This document shows positions 9,425 to 17,835 of a DNA stretch of 64,000 nucleotides, piece by piece. Source of the stretch: Catellatospora sp. KI3 (GTDB taxonomy: Bacteria > Actinomycetota > Actinomycetes > Mycobacteriales > Micromonosporaceae). The notes under the pieces were generated by a model. The model had not been told where the DNA came from. It saw only the letters and a program-made list of their open reading frames with translations, and did no database searches. Each line of letters opens with the position of its first letter. Positions within the stretch are counted from its first letter, which is position 1. Location: assembly GCF_029948125.1 (NCBI RefSeq), contig NZ_JASAMB010000001.1:434001-498000 (forward strand). The letters run 5' to 3'. Both the position numbers and the translations under genes were made by a program.

Positions 9425-11265
9425 CCGAGCTGATCGGCGACCTGGACCTGTACCTGATCGGCGAGGGCCGCCACGAGAAGCTGTGGCAGGTGCTCGGCGC
9501 GCACCCGCTGCCCGAGAACGCGGGCTGGCGGTTCGCGGTGTGGGCGCCCAACGCCAAGGCCGTGCAGGTCATCGGCGACTTCTCCGGCTGGTGGCCCGAC
9601 GACGGCATCGACCTGAGTCCGCAGGGCGGCAGCGGGGTGTGGGCCGGGACCGTGCCGCACGCCCAGGCCGGCCAGTGCTACAAGTTCCGCGTGCACGGCG
9701 CCGACGACCGGTGGACCTACCGTGCCGACCCGCTCGCGTTCGCCACGCAGTGCCCCCCGGAGAACGCCTCGGTCCTGTACTCCTCGGACTACTCCTGGAA
9801 CGACGAGGCCTGGATGGCCAAGCGGGCGAAGGTCCGCGACCACCACGCCCGCCCGATGAGCGTGTACGAGGTGCACCTGGGCTCGTGGCGGCCGGGGCTG
9901 TCGTACAAGGAGCTGGCCGACCAGCTGGTGGACTACGTCGCCGACCTGGGCTTCACCCACGTGGAGTTCCTGCCGGTGATGGAGCACCCGTTCGGCGGCT
10001 CCTGGGGCTACCAGATCACGGGCTTCTTCTCCCCCACCGCCCGGTTCGGCACGCCCGACGAGTTCCGGCACCTGGTCGACCGGCTGCACCAGGCCGGGAT
10101 CTCGGTGCTGCTGGACTGGGTGCCCGCGCACTTCCCCCGCGACGAGTGGGCCCTGGCCCGCTTCGACGGCACCCCGCTCTACGAGCACGAGGACTGGCGG
10201 CGCGGCGAGCACCCGGACTGGGGCACGCTGGTGTTCAACTACGGCCGCCGCGAGGTGCGCAACTTCCTCATCGCCAACGCCCGCTACTGGTGCCAGGAGT
10301 TCCACGTCGACGGCCTGCGCGTGGACGCGGTCGCCTCGATGCTGTACCTGGACTACTCGCGCAAGGACGGCCAGTGGGCGCCGAACGTCGACGGCGGCAA
10401 CACGTACCTGGAGGCGGTCGACTTCATCCGGGAGCTGAACACCGCCGTCTACGCCGACAACCCGGGCGTGCTGACCATCGCCGAGGAGTCCACCGCCTGG
10501 CCGGGCGTGTCGCGGCCGGTCGAGTTCGGGGGCCTGGGGTTCGGCATGAAGTGGAACATGGGCTGGATGCACGACACGCTGGAGTACGTCCAGCGCGACC
10601 CGGCGCACCGCAGCTACCACCACGGCGACCTGACCTGGCCCAGCATGTACGCCTTCGACGAGCAGTGGGTGCTGCCGCTCAGCCACGACGAGGTGGTGCA
10701 CGGCAAGCGCTCGCTGATGGGCAAGCTGCCCGGCGACCGCTGGCAGCGGCTGGCCGGGCTGCGCGGGCTGCTCGGCTACATGTACGCCTTCCCCGGTAAG
10801 AAGCTGCTGTTCATGGGCGCGGAGCTGGCCCAGGAGAGCGAGTGGAGCGAGCAGTTCGGCCTGGACTGGGCGCACGCCGACTACCACGGCGACATCCGCT
10901 CGCTGGTCCGCGACCTGAACACGCTGTACGCCGACAGCGCGGCGCTGTGGGCCCGCGACACCGAGCCGGACGGCTTCAGCTGGATCGACCCGCACGACTC
11001 GGGCACGAACACGCTGTCCTTCGTACGGCACGGCAAGACGTCGAAGAAGCTGCTCGCCTGCGTGGTGAACTTCTCCGGCATCCCGCTGCTGGAGCACCGG
11101 ATCAAGCTGCCCCGGCCGGGCTCCTGGCGGGAGGTGGTCAACACCGACGCCGAGATCTACGGCGGGTCGGGCGTCGGCAACCTCGGCCGCATCCGCACCG
11201 ACAGCGAGGGCGAGGCCACCATCGGTGTCGGGCCGTACGCGGCGGTCTGGTTCAGCCCGGTCTGA
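9421..11265 (+). CDS. glgB: 1,4-alpha-glucan branching enzyme (GH13_9)
   Basis: 614 residues, shorter than the usual 700-740 because the N1 extension is absent. It has one CBM48 module (GWRFAVWAPNAKAVQVIGDF) and a GH13 barrel. Catalytic residues are visible: nucleophile D302 in DGLRVDA, acid/base E355 in TIAEEST, and the HD of LSHDEVVHGKRSL. It introduces alpha-1,6 branches into the glucan made by the coupled upstream GT4. The start overlaps the upstream stop by 4 nt. A strong hairpin terminator follows at 11291-11327. Neither glgC nor glgE/glgP is in the window. Confidence 0.95.
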   Translation: MTELIGDLDLYLIGEGRHEKLWQVLGAHPLPENAGWRFAVWAPNAKAVQVIGDFSGWWPDDGIDLSPQGGSGVWAGTVPHAQAGQCYKFRVHGADDRWTYRADPLAFATQCPPENASVLYSSDYSWNDEAWMAKRAKVRDHHARPMSVYEVHLGSWRPGLSYKELADQLVDYVADLGFTHVEFLPVMEHPFGGSWGYQITGFFSPTARFGTPDEFRHLVDRLHQAGISVLLDWVPAHFPRDEWALARFDGTPLYEHEDWRRGEHPDWGTLVFNYGRREVRNFLIANARYWCQEFHVDGLRVDAVASMLYLDYSRKDGQWAPNVDGGNTYLEAVDFIRELNTAVYADNPGVLTIAEESTAWPGVSRPVEFGGLGFGMKWNMGWMHDTLEYVQRDPAHRSYHHGDLTWPSMYAFDEQWVLPLSHDEVVHGKRSLMGKLPGDRWQRLAGLRGLLGYMYAFPGKKLLFMGAELAQESEWSEQFGLDWAHADYHGDIRSLVRDLNTLYADSAALWARDTEPDGFSWIDPHDSGTNTLSFVRHGKTSKKLLACVVNFSGIPLLEHRIKLPRPGSWREVVNTDAEIYGGSGVGNLGRIRTDSEGEATIGVGPYAAVWFSPV

Positions 11266-11290
11266 CACGCCGGAGCGCGACACGCTAGCC

Positions 11291-11327
11291 GCGATGACCG
11301 GCGCCGGGTATCGGCGCCGGTCATCGC
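11291..11327 (+). terminator. Intrinsic terminator after glgB
   Basis: GCGATGACCGGCGCC / GGCGCCGGTCATCGC, 15-bp perfect arms with a 7-nt loop, followed by ATTTCTT. This ends the glycogen operon. Confidence 0.85.
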
Positions 11328-11467
11328 ATTTCTTGCGTCCAGAACGTGAAAAACTCCAGATCGGATGGTGCAAGCTAACGCCCGGGTAAGTAATATCAGC
11401 CGCGGCTGCGCCCTATCGGAGGTCGAATCAGGGGCACGGTCGTCCACCGGCGCGCTTGAGAGGTCGC

Positions 11468-12058
11468 ATGCCCCAACGCTCCACGCCCCCCACCACGATA
11501 AAGATCCTGATCGCGGGCGGGTTCGGCGCCGGAAAGACCACCCTGGTGGGCACGGTGAGCGAAGTGCTGCCGCTGCACACCGAGGAGGTGCTGACCACCG
11601 CCGGAGCCGACGACGACGACCTCTCCGGGGTGGAGGGCAAACGCACCACCACCGTCACCATGGACTTCGGCCGGATCACCATCGGCGACAACATCGTGCT
11701 CTACCTGTTCGGCACGCCGGGCCAGGACCGGTTCAAGTTCCTCTGGGACGAGCTGGCCGTGGGCGCGCTCGGCGGCGTGGTGCTGGCCGACACGCGCCGA
11801 CTGGCCGACAGCTTCCCGTCGATCGACTACTTCGAGAAGCGGGGCACGCCGTTCATCGTGGCGGTGAACTGCTTCCACGGCGCGCAGCCGTTCTCGGTGG
11901 CGGCCGTGCGCACCGCGCTGACGCTCGACGCCGACGTGCCCGTGGTCATGTGCGACGTGCGTGACCGCCGCTCGGGCCGCGAGGTGCTGGTCGCGCTGAT
12001 CGAGCACGTGCGCTCGCTGATCCTCGGCCCCGACTACACGCCCGTCGGGGCGCCCTGA
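11468..12058 (+). CDS. CvnD-type small GTPase (conservon ATP/GTP-binding protein)
   Basis: 196 residues. P-loop GGFGAGKTT at about 17-25, G3-like FGTPGQDRF, and a degenerate G4 (VAVNCF instead of NKxD), as in actinobacterial CvnD proteins that work with CvnA sensor kinase, CvnB roadblock and CvnC partners. Here it stands alone: glgB is upstream, and the next gene is a convergent TetR regulator ending 8 bp away. GAGAGG lies 4 nt before the ATG at 11468; a TTG at 11456 is less likely. It is probably a switch protein linked to development or nucleotide sensing in trans with a conservon elsewhere; that link is inference. Confidence 0.85.
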   Translation: MPQRSTPPTTIKILIAGGFGAGKTTLVGTVSEVLPLHTEEVLTTAGADDDDLSGVEGKRTTTVTMDFGRITIGDNIVLYLFGTPGQDRFKFLWDELAVGALGGVVLADTRRLADSFPSIDYFEKRGTPFIVAVNCFHGAQPFSVAAVRTALTLDADVPVVMCDVRDRRSGREVLVALIEHVRSLILGPDYTPVGAP

Positions 12059-12065
12059 CCCGGCG

Positions 12066-12791
12066 TCAGCCGCGCGCCGGGATCAGCCTTGCCAGACCGC
12101 CGATCAGCAGCTCCAGCCCGAACTCGAACCGCTGGTCGCCGTCCCCGGACAGCATCTCGTCGACGTGCGCGGCGAAGAACGGCAGCCGCGCCGCCGGCAG
12201 GGTCCGGAAGTAGTCGCCGAGCTGCCCGAAGTACTGCTGGATGAACTCCTCCTCGGTGGCGCCCATGGCCCGCTGCCGGGCGCGGTACAGCGCACCCTCG
12301 TACGCGTCGGCGCTCAGGTACATCGCGATCCGGTCGACCGCCCAGGCCGCCTGCTGCGGCGGCAGCCCCGCCGTGATCAGGATGCCCAGCATCGCGTCCG
12401 CGATCCGCAGCGCGTTGGGGCCGGTGGGCACGTTGGCCAGCGCGACCTGCGCGATGTCGCCGTGCGCGCCGACCACCCGGTATGACTCCCGCGCGATCTC
12501 GCGCAGCTGCTCCTGCCAGCGGTCCGGGTCCGGCGCCTCGGGCAGCCGGATGCCGCCGATGATCCGGTCGTAGGCCAGCTCCAGCAACTCGTCCTTGTTC
12601 GCGACGTGCGCGTACAGGGAGGCGGCGCCGGTGCCCAGCTCCTCGGCGACCCGGCGCATGCTCACCGCCTCCAGGCCCTCGCGGTCGAGCACGGCCAGCG
12701 CCGCCTCGACGATCGCCTCCTGGCTCAGCTGCCGTCTACCGGCTGAGCGTGACCGTCGCCACGGCGGAGCCGGGATCTCGGGGGCGGGCAT
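12066..12791 (-). CDS. TetR-family transcriptional repressor
   Basis: 241 residues. The N-terminal helix-turn-helix spans about 20-65 (LSQEAIVEAALAVLDREG ... ELGTGAASLYAHVANKDELLEL), and a helical ligand-binding C-terminal domain follows. It is divergent from an MFS exporter across a 98-bp gap holding three GAAC-N3-GTTC palindromes, so it very likely represses the exporter and itself and is relieved by an exported compound. A TACGAT box ends 7 nt before its ATG, the layout of a leaderless transcript. Confidence 0.9.
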   Translation of the reverse strand: MPAPEIPAPPWRRSRSAGRRQLSQEAIVEAALAVLDREGLEAVSMRRVAEELGTGAASLYAHVANKDELLELAYDRIIGGIRLPEAPDPDRWQEQLREIARESYRVVGAHGDIAQVALANVPTGPNALRIADAMLGILITAGLPPQQAAWAVDRIAMYLSADAYEGALYRARQRAMGATEEEFIQQYFGQLGDYFRTLPAARLPFFAAHVDEMLSGDGDQRFEFGLELLIGGLARLIPARG

Positions 12792-12798
12792 GGCGGCA

Positions 12799-12804
12799 AT
12801 CGTA
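12799..12804 (-). promoter_or_regulatory. -10 box of tetR, leaderless layout
   Basis: TACGAT on the minus strand, 7 nt before the ATG at 12791. The operator palindromes lie directly upstream. Confidence 0.5.
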
Positions 12805-12805
12805 C

Positions 12806-12835
12806 TTGACGCGAACGCCGTTCGGTAGGTAGAAC
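12806..12835 (+). promoter_or_regulatory. Candidate promoter of the MFS exporter
   Basis: TTGACG at 12806-12811 and TAGAAC at 12830-12835, 18-bp spacer. The -10 overlaps the second operator palindrome and the spacer contains the first, so repressor binding would block polymerase. Confidence 0.5.
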
Positions 12836-12860
12836 AGTGTTCGTCAAACGAACAGTGTTC
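12813..12860. promoter_or_regulatory. Three-palindrome operator between tetR and MFS gene
   Basis: GAACgccGTTC (12813-12823), GAACagtGTTC (12832-12842) and GAACagtGTTC (12850-12860). The half-sites are identical in all three, and the centres are 19 and 18 bp apart, close to two helical turns. They are the obvious binding sites of the adjacent TetR protein. Confidence 0.82.
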
Positions 12861-12889
12861 GAGTTTAAACCCTCCCCTGGAGTCCGCAC

Positions 12890-14365
12890 ATGTCCGCCGT
12901 CGTCGAGACCGCGACCCCGCCCGATACCGAGCCCCCGGCGTACCGCTGGCGCTGGGCCGCCCTCTTCACCATCCTCGCCGCCGAGGTGATGGACCTGCTC
13001 GACGCGCTGGTCACCACCATCGCCGGGCCGTCCATCCGCGCCGACGTCGGCGGCTCCGAGAGCCTGATCCAGTGGCTCGGCGCCTCGTACACGCTGGCCA
13101 TGGCGGTCGGCCTGATCACCGGCGGCCGCCTGGGCGACCTGTTCGGCCGCAAGCGCATGTTCATGATCGGTGCCGCCGGGTTCACGGCCGCCTCCGTGCT
13201 GTGCGCCGTGTCCACCTCCCCCGAGGTGCTCGTCGCCGCCCGAGTGCTGCAGGGCCTGTTCGGCGCGGTGCTGCTGCCGCAGGGCCTCGGCATCATCAAG
13301 GAGGTCTTCCCGCCCAAGGAGATGGGCGCCGCGTTCGGCGCGTTCGGCCCGGTCATGGGCCTGTCCGCGGTGGCCGGGCCGATCCTGGCCGGGTGGCTGG
13401 TCGACGCCGACTTCTGGGGCACCGGCTGGCGCATGATCTTCCTGATCAACCTGCCGCTGGGCCTGCTCGCCCTGCTCGGCGCCGCCAAGTTCCTGCCCGA
13501 GTCCCGCTCGGCGCACGCCTCCAGGCTCGACCTGACCGGCGTCGGCCTGGTCACCGGCGGTGCCCTGCTGCTGCTCTACCCGCTGGTGCAGGGCCGCGAG
13601 CTGGGCTGGCCCGCGTGGACGTTCGCCATGATGGCCGCCTGCCTGCCCGTCTTCGCCCTCTTCGTACGCCAGCAGGCCAGGCGCAGCCGCGGCGGCGGCG
13701 ACCCGCTCGTCGAGCCGTCGCTGTTCCGCAAGCGCGCCTTCACCGGCGGGCTCGTCGCCGGGCTGGCCTTCTTCTCCGGCATGATCGGCTTCGGCCTCGC
13801 CTTCAGCCTGTACGTCCAGCTCGGCCTGGGCTTCAGCCCGCTCAAGGCCGGTCTGGCCTCGGTGCCGCAGTCGCTGGGCATCATGGTCGGCTTCGTCCTG
13901 GCCAGCGCCGCCGGGCTGACCCGGAAGCTGGGGCGCCGCCTGCTGCACGTCGGACTGACCGTGATGGCGGCCGCCACCATCGGCTTCGTGATCACGCTGG
14001 AGCTGGCGGGCACCGACGTCACCCCGTGGCGGCTCGCCCCCGCGCTCGGCGCCTTCGGCATCGGCATGGGCCTGGTCATGGCCCCGTTCTTCGACATCAT
14101 CCTGGCCGGGGTGCAGCCGCACGAGACCGGATCGGCCTCGGGCACCCTCACCGCGGTGCAGCAGCTCGGTGGCGCGGTCGGCATCGCCCTGCTCGGCACG
14201 CTGTTCTTCAACACTGTCAGGTTCGGGCAGTCCGGACCGGACCAGGCCTCCTTCGCCGACGCGATGCGCCTGGTGCTCTGGGTCGAGGTCGCGCTGCTCG
14301 CGGTCACCTTCGCGGCCGCGTTCCTGCTGCCGCGCCAGGCCCGGGAAGAGGAGCACGCGCACTGA
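12890..14365 (+). CDS. MFS drug exporter, DHA2 (EmrB/QacA) family
   Basis: 491 residues with about 14 hydrophobic segments. Motif A is visible as GGRLGDLFGRKRMF after the second segment. Motif C-like glycines occur in FGPVMGLSAVAGPILAGWLV. The family exports drugs or metabolites by proton antiport. TGGAG lies 10 nt before the ATG. Control by the divergent TetR gene is expected from the operator array. The next gene starts about 60 nt downstream and may be read through. Confidence 0.92.
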   Translation: MSAVVETATPPDTEPPAYRWRWAALFTILAAEVMDLLDALVTTIAGPSIRADVGGSESLIQWLGASYTLAMAVGLITGGRLGDLFGRKRMFMIGAAGFTAASVLCAVSTSPEVLVAARVLQGLFGAVLLPQGLGIIKEVFPPKEMGAAFGAFGPVMGLSAVAGPILAGWLVDADFWGTGWRMIFLINLPLGLLALLGAAKFLPESRSAHASRLDLTGVGLVTGGALLLLYPLVQGRELGWPAWTFAMMAACLPVFALFVRQQARRSRGGGDPLVEPSLFRKRAFTGGLVAGLAFFSGMIGFGLAFSLYVQLGLGFSPLKAGLASVPQSLGIMVGFVLASAAGLTRKLGRRLLHVGLTVMAAATIGFVITLELAGTDVTPWRLAPALGAFGIGMGLVMAPFFDIILAGVQPHETGSASGTLTAVQQLGGAVGIALLGTLFFNTVRFGQSGPDQASFADAMRLVLWVEVALLAVTFAAAFLLPRQAREEEHAH

Positions 14366-14415
14366 CGCACCGGCCCGGGGTGGCCACCGGACTGCGCGGA
14401 ATGGCGTTCATCGCC

Positions 14416-14421
14416 TACTCT
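14416..14421 (+). promoter_or_regulatory. -10 box, leaderless layout
   Basis: TACTCT, followed by 6 nt and the GTG at 14428. This decides the start of the 685-residue membrane protein in favour of GTG 14428 over ATG 14401. Confidence 0.45.
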
Positions 14422-14427
14422 GCGCCG

Positions 14428-16485
14428 GTGACCACCCCCGCCGCCATCTCCATTGATCGATCGACGCCGAGCGACGGCGGCGCCGTGCTGGTCGCCGGGC
14501 TGGTCGCCGTCGTGACGCACTGGCGCGCGCTGGCCGCCGTGATCGTGCCGACGCTGCTGCCCGCCCTGCTGCTGGCGGACGTGCTCGCCATCGTGCAGGC
14601 GGGACCCTCGGCCACCATCGTGGACGGCGTGCTGCGGCCGCTCGCCACGAACGAGGGTTCGGTGGTCGGCGGCCTGGTCGTCGCCTTCGGCTGGCTGCTC
14701 GGCCTCAACGCCGCCATGGTCGTGCTGACCGGGCGGCTGCGCGGCGTCACGGTGCCGCCCCGGCAGGCGCTGCGCCGGGCACTGCGGACCCTGCCGGAGT
14801 CGGCCGTGGCCGTGCTGCTCCTGCTGCTCCTGGTCGGCGCGGTGGCGGTGGGCGCCGCATTCGCCGCAGCGGGCGCCGATGAGCTGCAGCTGCCGCTGCT
14901 CGTAGTGCTCATCGCGGGCGGGCTGGTCCTGGTGGGCACCCGGCTGCCGCTGCTGCCCGCGCTCGTCCTGCGCGACAACGAGCTGCCACTGCTGCGGCAC
15001 GTGCACCGGCTGGTCGACGGGCGGCTGCCCAGCACCGGGATCGCGCTTTCGGTGGTGATCGCCCTGCCCTGGCTGGCCGACCTGCTCACCGACGGCCGGT
15101 CGCAGCCCGTCGCCCCGCCCTACCCGGCGTACCTCGGCTGGGTCGGGCAGGTGCTGGCGGTCGTCGGGCTGCTGCTGATCACGGCAGCGCAGGCGGCGCT
15201 GCTGACGGTGGCGTACCTGCGGCAGCGCGCCCCGGGGCAGGCCGGCTCGGTCGAGGCCGATCCGGCCCGGATCGACGCCGTTCTGGCCGCGCTCGGCGCC
15301 ACCGGCACCGCCCCGGCGCCTCGGCGGGCCGCCGGCTGGACGCTGGCGGCGCTGGTGCCGCTGCCGATGCTGCTCGGGCTCGGGGTCGCGGCGGTGAACC
15401 CGTACGGCAGCCCGCGCGCCGTGTCCCAGCAGGTCTCCTGGAGCGGCGCGATCCTGGCCACGGCCTGGCCCGCCGGACGCCACCCGATCGTGGTCACCGA
15501 CTGGGGCGTGCACTGGTGCCGCGACGACGCCTGCGCCAGCAGCGACCAGCACACCTCAGCGGTGACCTGGCACGGCGCCGAGGGCACCGCCAGCGCGATC
15601 GGCGCGGACGGCACCGTGGTGGCGGCGGGGCTGCGGGGCCGGGACGTGCCCGATCTCGTCCGGACCGACGGCAACGACGCGGTCCAGCTCGAACGCTGCG
15701 ACGGGCCCGAGCGCTGCGACGACGGCATCACCCGATGGCACACCGGGGGTGAGGAGGCCCAGCCCGTGCTGGCCGTCGCGCCCGGCCCGGACGGCTCGGT
15801 CGTGGTCGCCACCGCTCGGCCGCTGCCGGTCAAGGAGGGCGACCCGGAGCGGGTGGAGCTGGCGGTCACCCGCTGCAATACCGTGCACTGCAACCGGCGC
15901 TCGCTGGCCGTGCTCGGCACCGTCGAGGCCGCACTGACCAGTCCCGACCGCCACGGCGACAGCCTGCGTACGGTGGTAGCCCAGCTCACGCTGACCCTCG
16001 ACGCCGACGACCACCCGACGCTGCTGCTGCGCGACGCGGCCGGGGGCCGGGCCTGGCTGGCCACCTGCCCCGCGGCCGACTGCCGGGGCGCCCGCGTCGA
16101 GCAGATCGGCGCGCCCGCCGACGCCACCCTGCCCGCCGCCCTGCTCGACCGGGGTGGACCCCGCCTCGTCGAGGGCGCCGAACTCGGTGGCGACCAGGGC
16201 CGCTGGCCGGTGGCCGTACGCGGTGACACCGCCTGCGGGCTGACCACCGCCCCCGGGCCGGAGCCGGTGGTGTCCGTGCGCATCGGCGCACCGACGCCGA
16301 CGCCCCGGCGGCTGGCGCTGTGGTGCATGCCGGCGGACGGCGCGACCTGGCCGCCGCGCCGGGTCACGCTGGCCCCGCTGACGGGCGAGCCGTACTACCT
16401 GGCGCTGGTCGCCGCGCCGGACGGGCGGCTGCTGGCGCTGTGGGACGACGACGGCTACCGGCACGCGCTGCTGGTCACCCTCTGA
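14428..16485 (+). CDS. Membrane protein with C-terminal cysteine-pair repeat domain, unknown function
   Basis: 685 residues. The first ~320 carry about seven hydrophobic segments, and the N-terminal part resembles an integral membrane domain of unknown type. A last segment (WTLAALVPLPMLLGLGVAAV) leads into a ~360-residue, probably extracytoplasmic domain. In it closely spaced cysteine pairs recur (WCRDDAC, CDGPERC, CNTVHC, CPAADC), each within a block containing a dated phrase such as DGSVVVA or GRLLALW. This suggests blades of a propeller stabilised by disulfides. I do not recognise a named family. ATG 14401 is an alternative start. The stop lies inside the first unit of a 19-bp tandem repeat. 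Confidence 0.6.
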   Translation: MTTPAAISIDRSTPSDGGAVLVAGLVAVVTHWRALAAVIVPTLLPALLLADVLAIVQAGPSATIVDGVLRPLATNEGSVVGGLVVAFGWLLGLNAAMVVLTGRLRGVTVPPRQALRRALRTLPESAVAVLLLLLLVGAVAVGAAFAAAGADELQLPLLVVLIAGGLVLVGTRLPLLPALVLRDNELPLLRHVHRLVDGRLPSTGIALSVVIALPWLADLLTDGRSQPVAPPYPAYLGWVGQVLAVVGLLLITAAQAALLTVAYLRQRAPGQAGSVEADPARIDAVLAALGATGTAPAPRRAAGWTLAALVPLPMLLGLGVAAVNPYGSPRAVSQQVSWSGAILATAWPAGRHPIVVTDWGVHWCRDDACASSDQHTSAVTWHGAEGTASAIGADGTVVAAGLRGRDVPDLVRTDGNDAVQLERCDGPERCDDGITRWHTGGEEAQPVLAVAPGPDGSVVVATARPLPVKEGDPERVELAVTRCNTVHCNRRSLAVLGTVEAALTSPDRHGDSLRTVVAQLTLTLDADDHPTLLLRDAAGGRAWLATCPAADCRGARVEQIGAPADATLPAALLDRGGPRLVEGAELGGDQGRWPVAVRGDTACGLTTAPGPEPVVSVRIGAPTPTPRRLALWCMPADGATWPPRRVTLAPLTGEPYYLALVAAPDGRLLALWDDDGYRHALLVTL

Positions 16486-16543
16486 CCTGCTGGTCACCCT
16501 CTGACCTGCTGGTCACCCTCTGACCTGCCGGTCACGCTCTGAC
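16468..16543 (+). repeat. 19-bp tandem repeat, four units, overlapping a stop codon
   Basis: Units at 16468-16486, 16487-16505 and 16506-16524 are identical (CTGCTGGTCACCCTCTGAC). A fourth at 16525-16543 has two changes. The first unit encodes the last residues (LLVTL) and stop of the 685-residue protein; the others are non-coding copies of that 3' end. Confidence 0.9.
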
Positions 16544-16583
16544 CGAAATGCCGCAACCGGCGATGCGGGCGTCCAGGCTGGAC

Positions 16584-16589
16584 TAATTT
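16584..16589 (+). promoter_or_regulatory. -10 box of the yibE/F gene, leaderless layout
   Basis: TAATTT, followed by 6 nt and the ATG at 16596. Confidence 0.5.
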
Positions 16590-16595
16590 CGGGGC

Positions 16596-17798
16596 ATGGG
16601 GGCCGGGCACAGTCACGAGCCGAGTGAGACCCTGCCGCCCGCGCCGCCCCGGCTGCGGCGCATCGTCACCCTCGTCATCGTCCCGATGGTGGTGGCGACG
16701 GTGGTGGGGCTGCTCGTGCTGTGGCCGCGCGGCAGCGCCCCGCCCGCCGAGGAGCCGCTGCCCCGGCTGCGCGGCGAGATCGTCAGCGCCACCCCGGCCT
16801 GCCCGCGCGAGATCCCGGCGCAGCCCGGCGGCGACTGCGGCACCGCGGTCGTACGGGTACACGGCGAGCAGGTCGAGGCGACCGTGCCGTCCGGCCCGAC
16901 CGCGCCCGTCGTCGCCCCCGGCGACAAGGTGATCGTGGTGCAGAGCCCCGACGCGCAGGGCAACGTCCGGTACGCCGTCGTCGACCACGACCGCTGGACC
17001 CCGTTACTGCTGCTGGTGGCCCTGTTCATCGCCGCCGTGATCGCGTTCGCGCGCTGGCGCGGCGCGGCCAGCCTGGTCGGCCTGGCCGTCAGCTTCGCCG
17101 TGCTGCTCGGCTTCATCCTGCCCGCGATCCAGCAGGGCGGGGCGCCACTGCCCGTGGCCATCGTCGGCGCGGCGGCGATCATGTTCGCCGTCATCTACCT
17201 CACCCACGGCGTCAGCGTGGGCACCTCGATGGCGGTGCTCGGCACGCTGGCCGCGCTGATCCTGACCGGACTGCTCGGCCTGCTGGTGACGCGCGGGCTG
17301 CACCTGACCGGCGCGGGCACCGACGAAGCGGCGATCCTCACCAACGTGCTGGCCGGAGTGGACCTGCGCGGCCTGCTGCTCGCCGGGATAATCATCGGCA
17401 CGCTCGGCGTGCTCGACGACGTCACCATCACCCAGACCGCGCTGGTCGGCGAGCTGTCGCTGGCCGACCCGACACTGTCGGCGCGCCAGCTCTACCGGGC
17501 CGCGATCCGGGTCGGGCGCTCGCACGTGGCCTCGGTGGTCAACACCATCATCCTGGCGTACGCGGGCGCGTCGCTGCCGCTCATGCTCCTGATCGTCAGC
17601 GCCGGGGCGAAGGCCGGCGACGTGCTGCCCACGCAGATCATCACCGCCGAGATCGTGCGCGGCGTCGTCGGCACGCTCGGGCTCATCGCCGCCGTGCCGA
17701 TCACCACCGCGCTGGCCGCCTGGGCGGTCGCCGAGGCGCACCGGCATCCGGCGACGACTTCTCCGATTTCCCCCGAAACGGGGCATGACCACGGATAG
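16596..17798 (+). CDS. YibE/F family membrane protein
   Basis: 400 residues. A short cytoplasmic N-terminus precedes one membrane segment (about 25-45), then an extracytoplasmic domain of about 90 residues with a cysteine pair (ACPREIPAQPGGDC). About seven membrane segments follow, including the family hallmark GIIIGTLGVLDDVTITQ. The family is conserved in Firmicutes and Actinobacteria, and its biochemical role is not settled. It ends just before a small DUF7144 membrane gene with its own ribosome site. Confidence 0.88.
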   Translation: MGAGHSHEPSETLPPAPPRLRRIVTLVIVPMVVATVVGLLVLWPRGSAPPAEEPLPRLRGEIVSATPACPREIPAQPGGDCGTAVVRVHGEQVEATVPSGPTAPVVAPGDKVIVVQSPDAQGNVRYAVVDHDRWTPLLLLVALFIAAVIAFARWRGAASLVGLAVSFAVLLGFILPAIQQGGAPLPVAIVGAAAIMFAVIYLTHGVSVGTSMAVLGTLAALILTGLLGLLVTRGLHLTGAGTDEAAILTNVLAGVDLRGLLLAGIIIGTLGVLDDVTITQTALVGELSLADPTLSARQLYRAAIRVGRSHVASVVNTIILAYAGASLPLMLLIVSAGAKAGDVLPTQIITAEIVRGVVGTLGLIAAVPITTALAAWAVAEAHRHPATTSPISPETGHDHG

Positions 17799-17835
17799 CG
17801 TGAGAGAACATCACTTTCCACGGGAGGGTGTTCCA

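Noticed and set aside
13072-14400. Long in-frame extension upstream of the 685-residue membrane protein
   Set aside because: It lies in the MFS gene in another frame and has shadow composition. The same reasoning trims the long extensions upstream of the giant membrane protein (29630-30484) and of the two sensor kinases.
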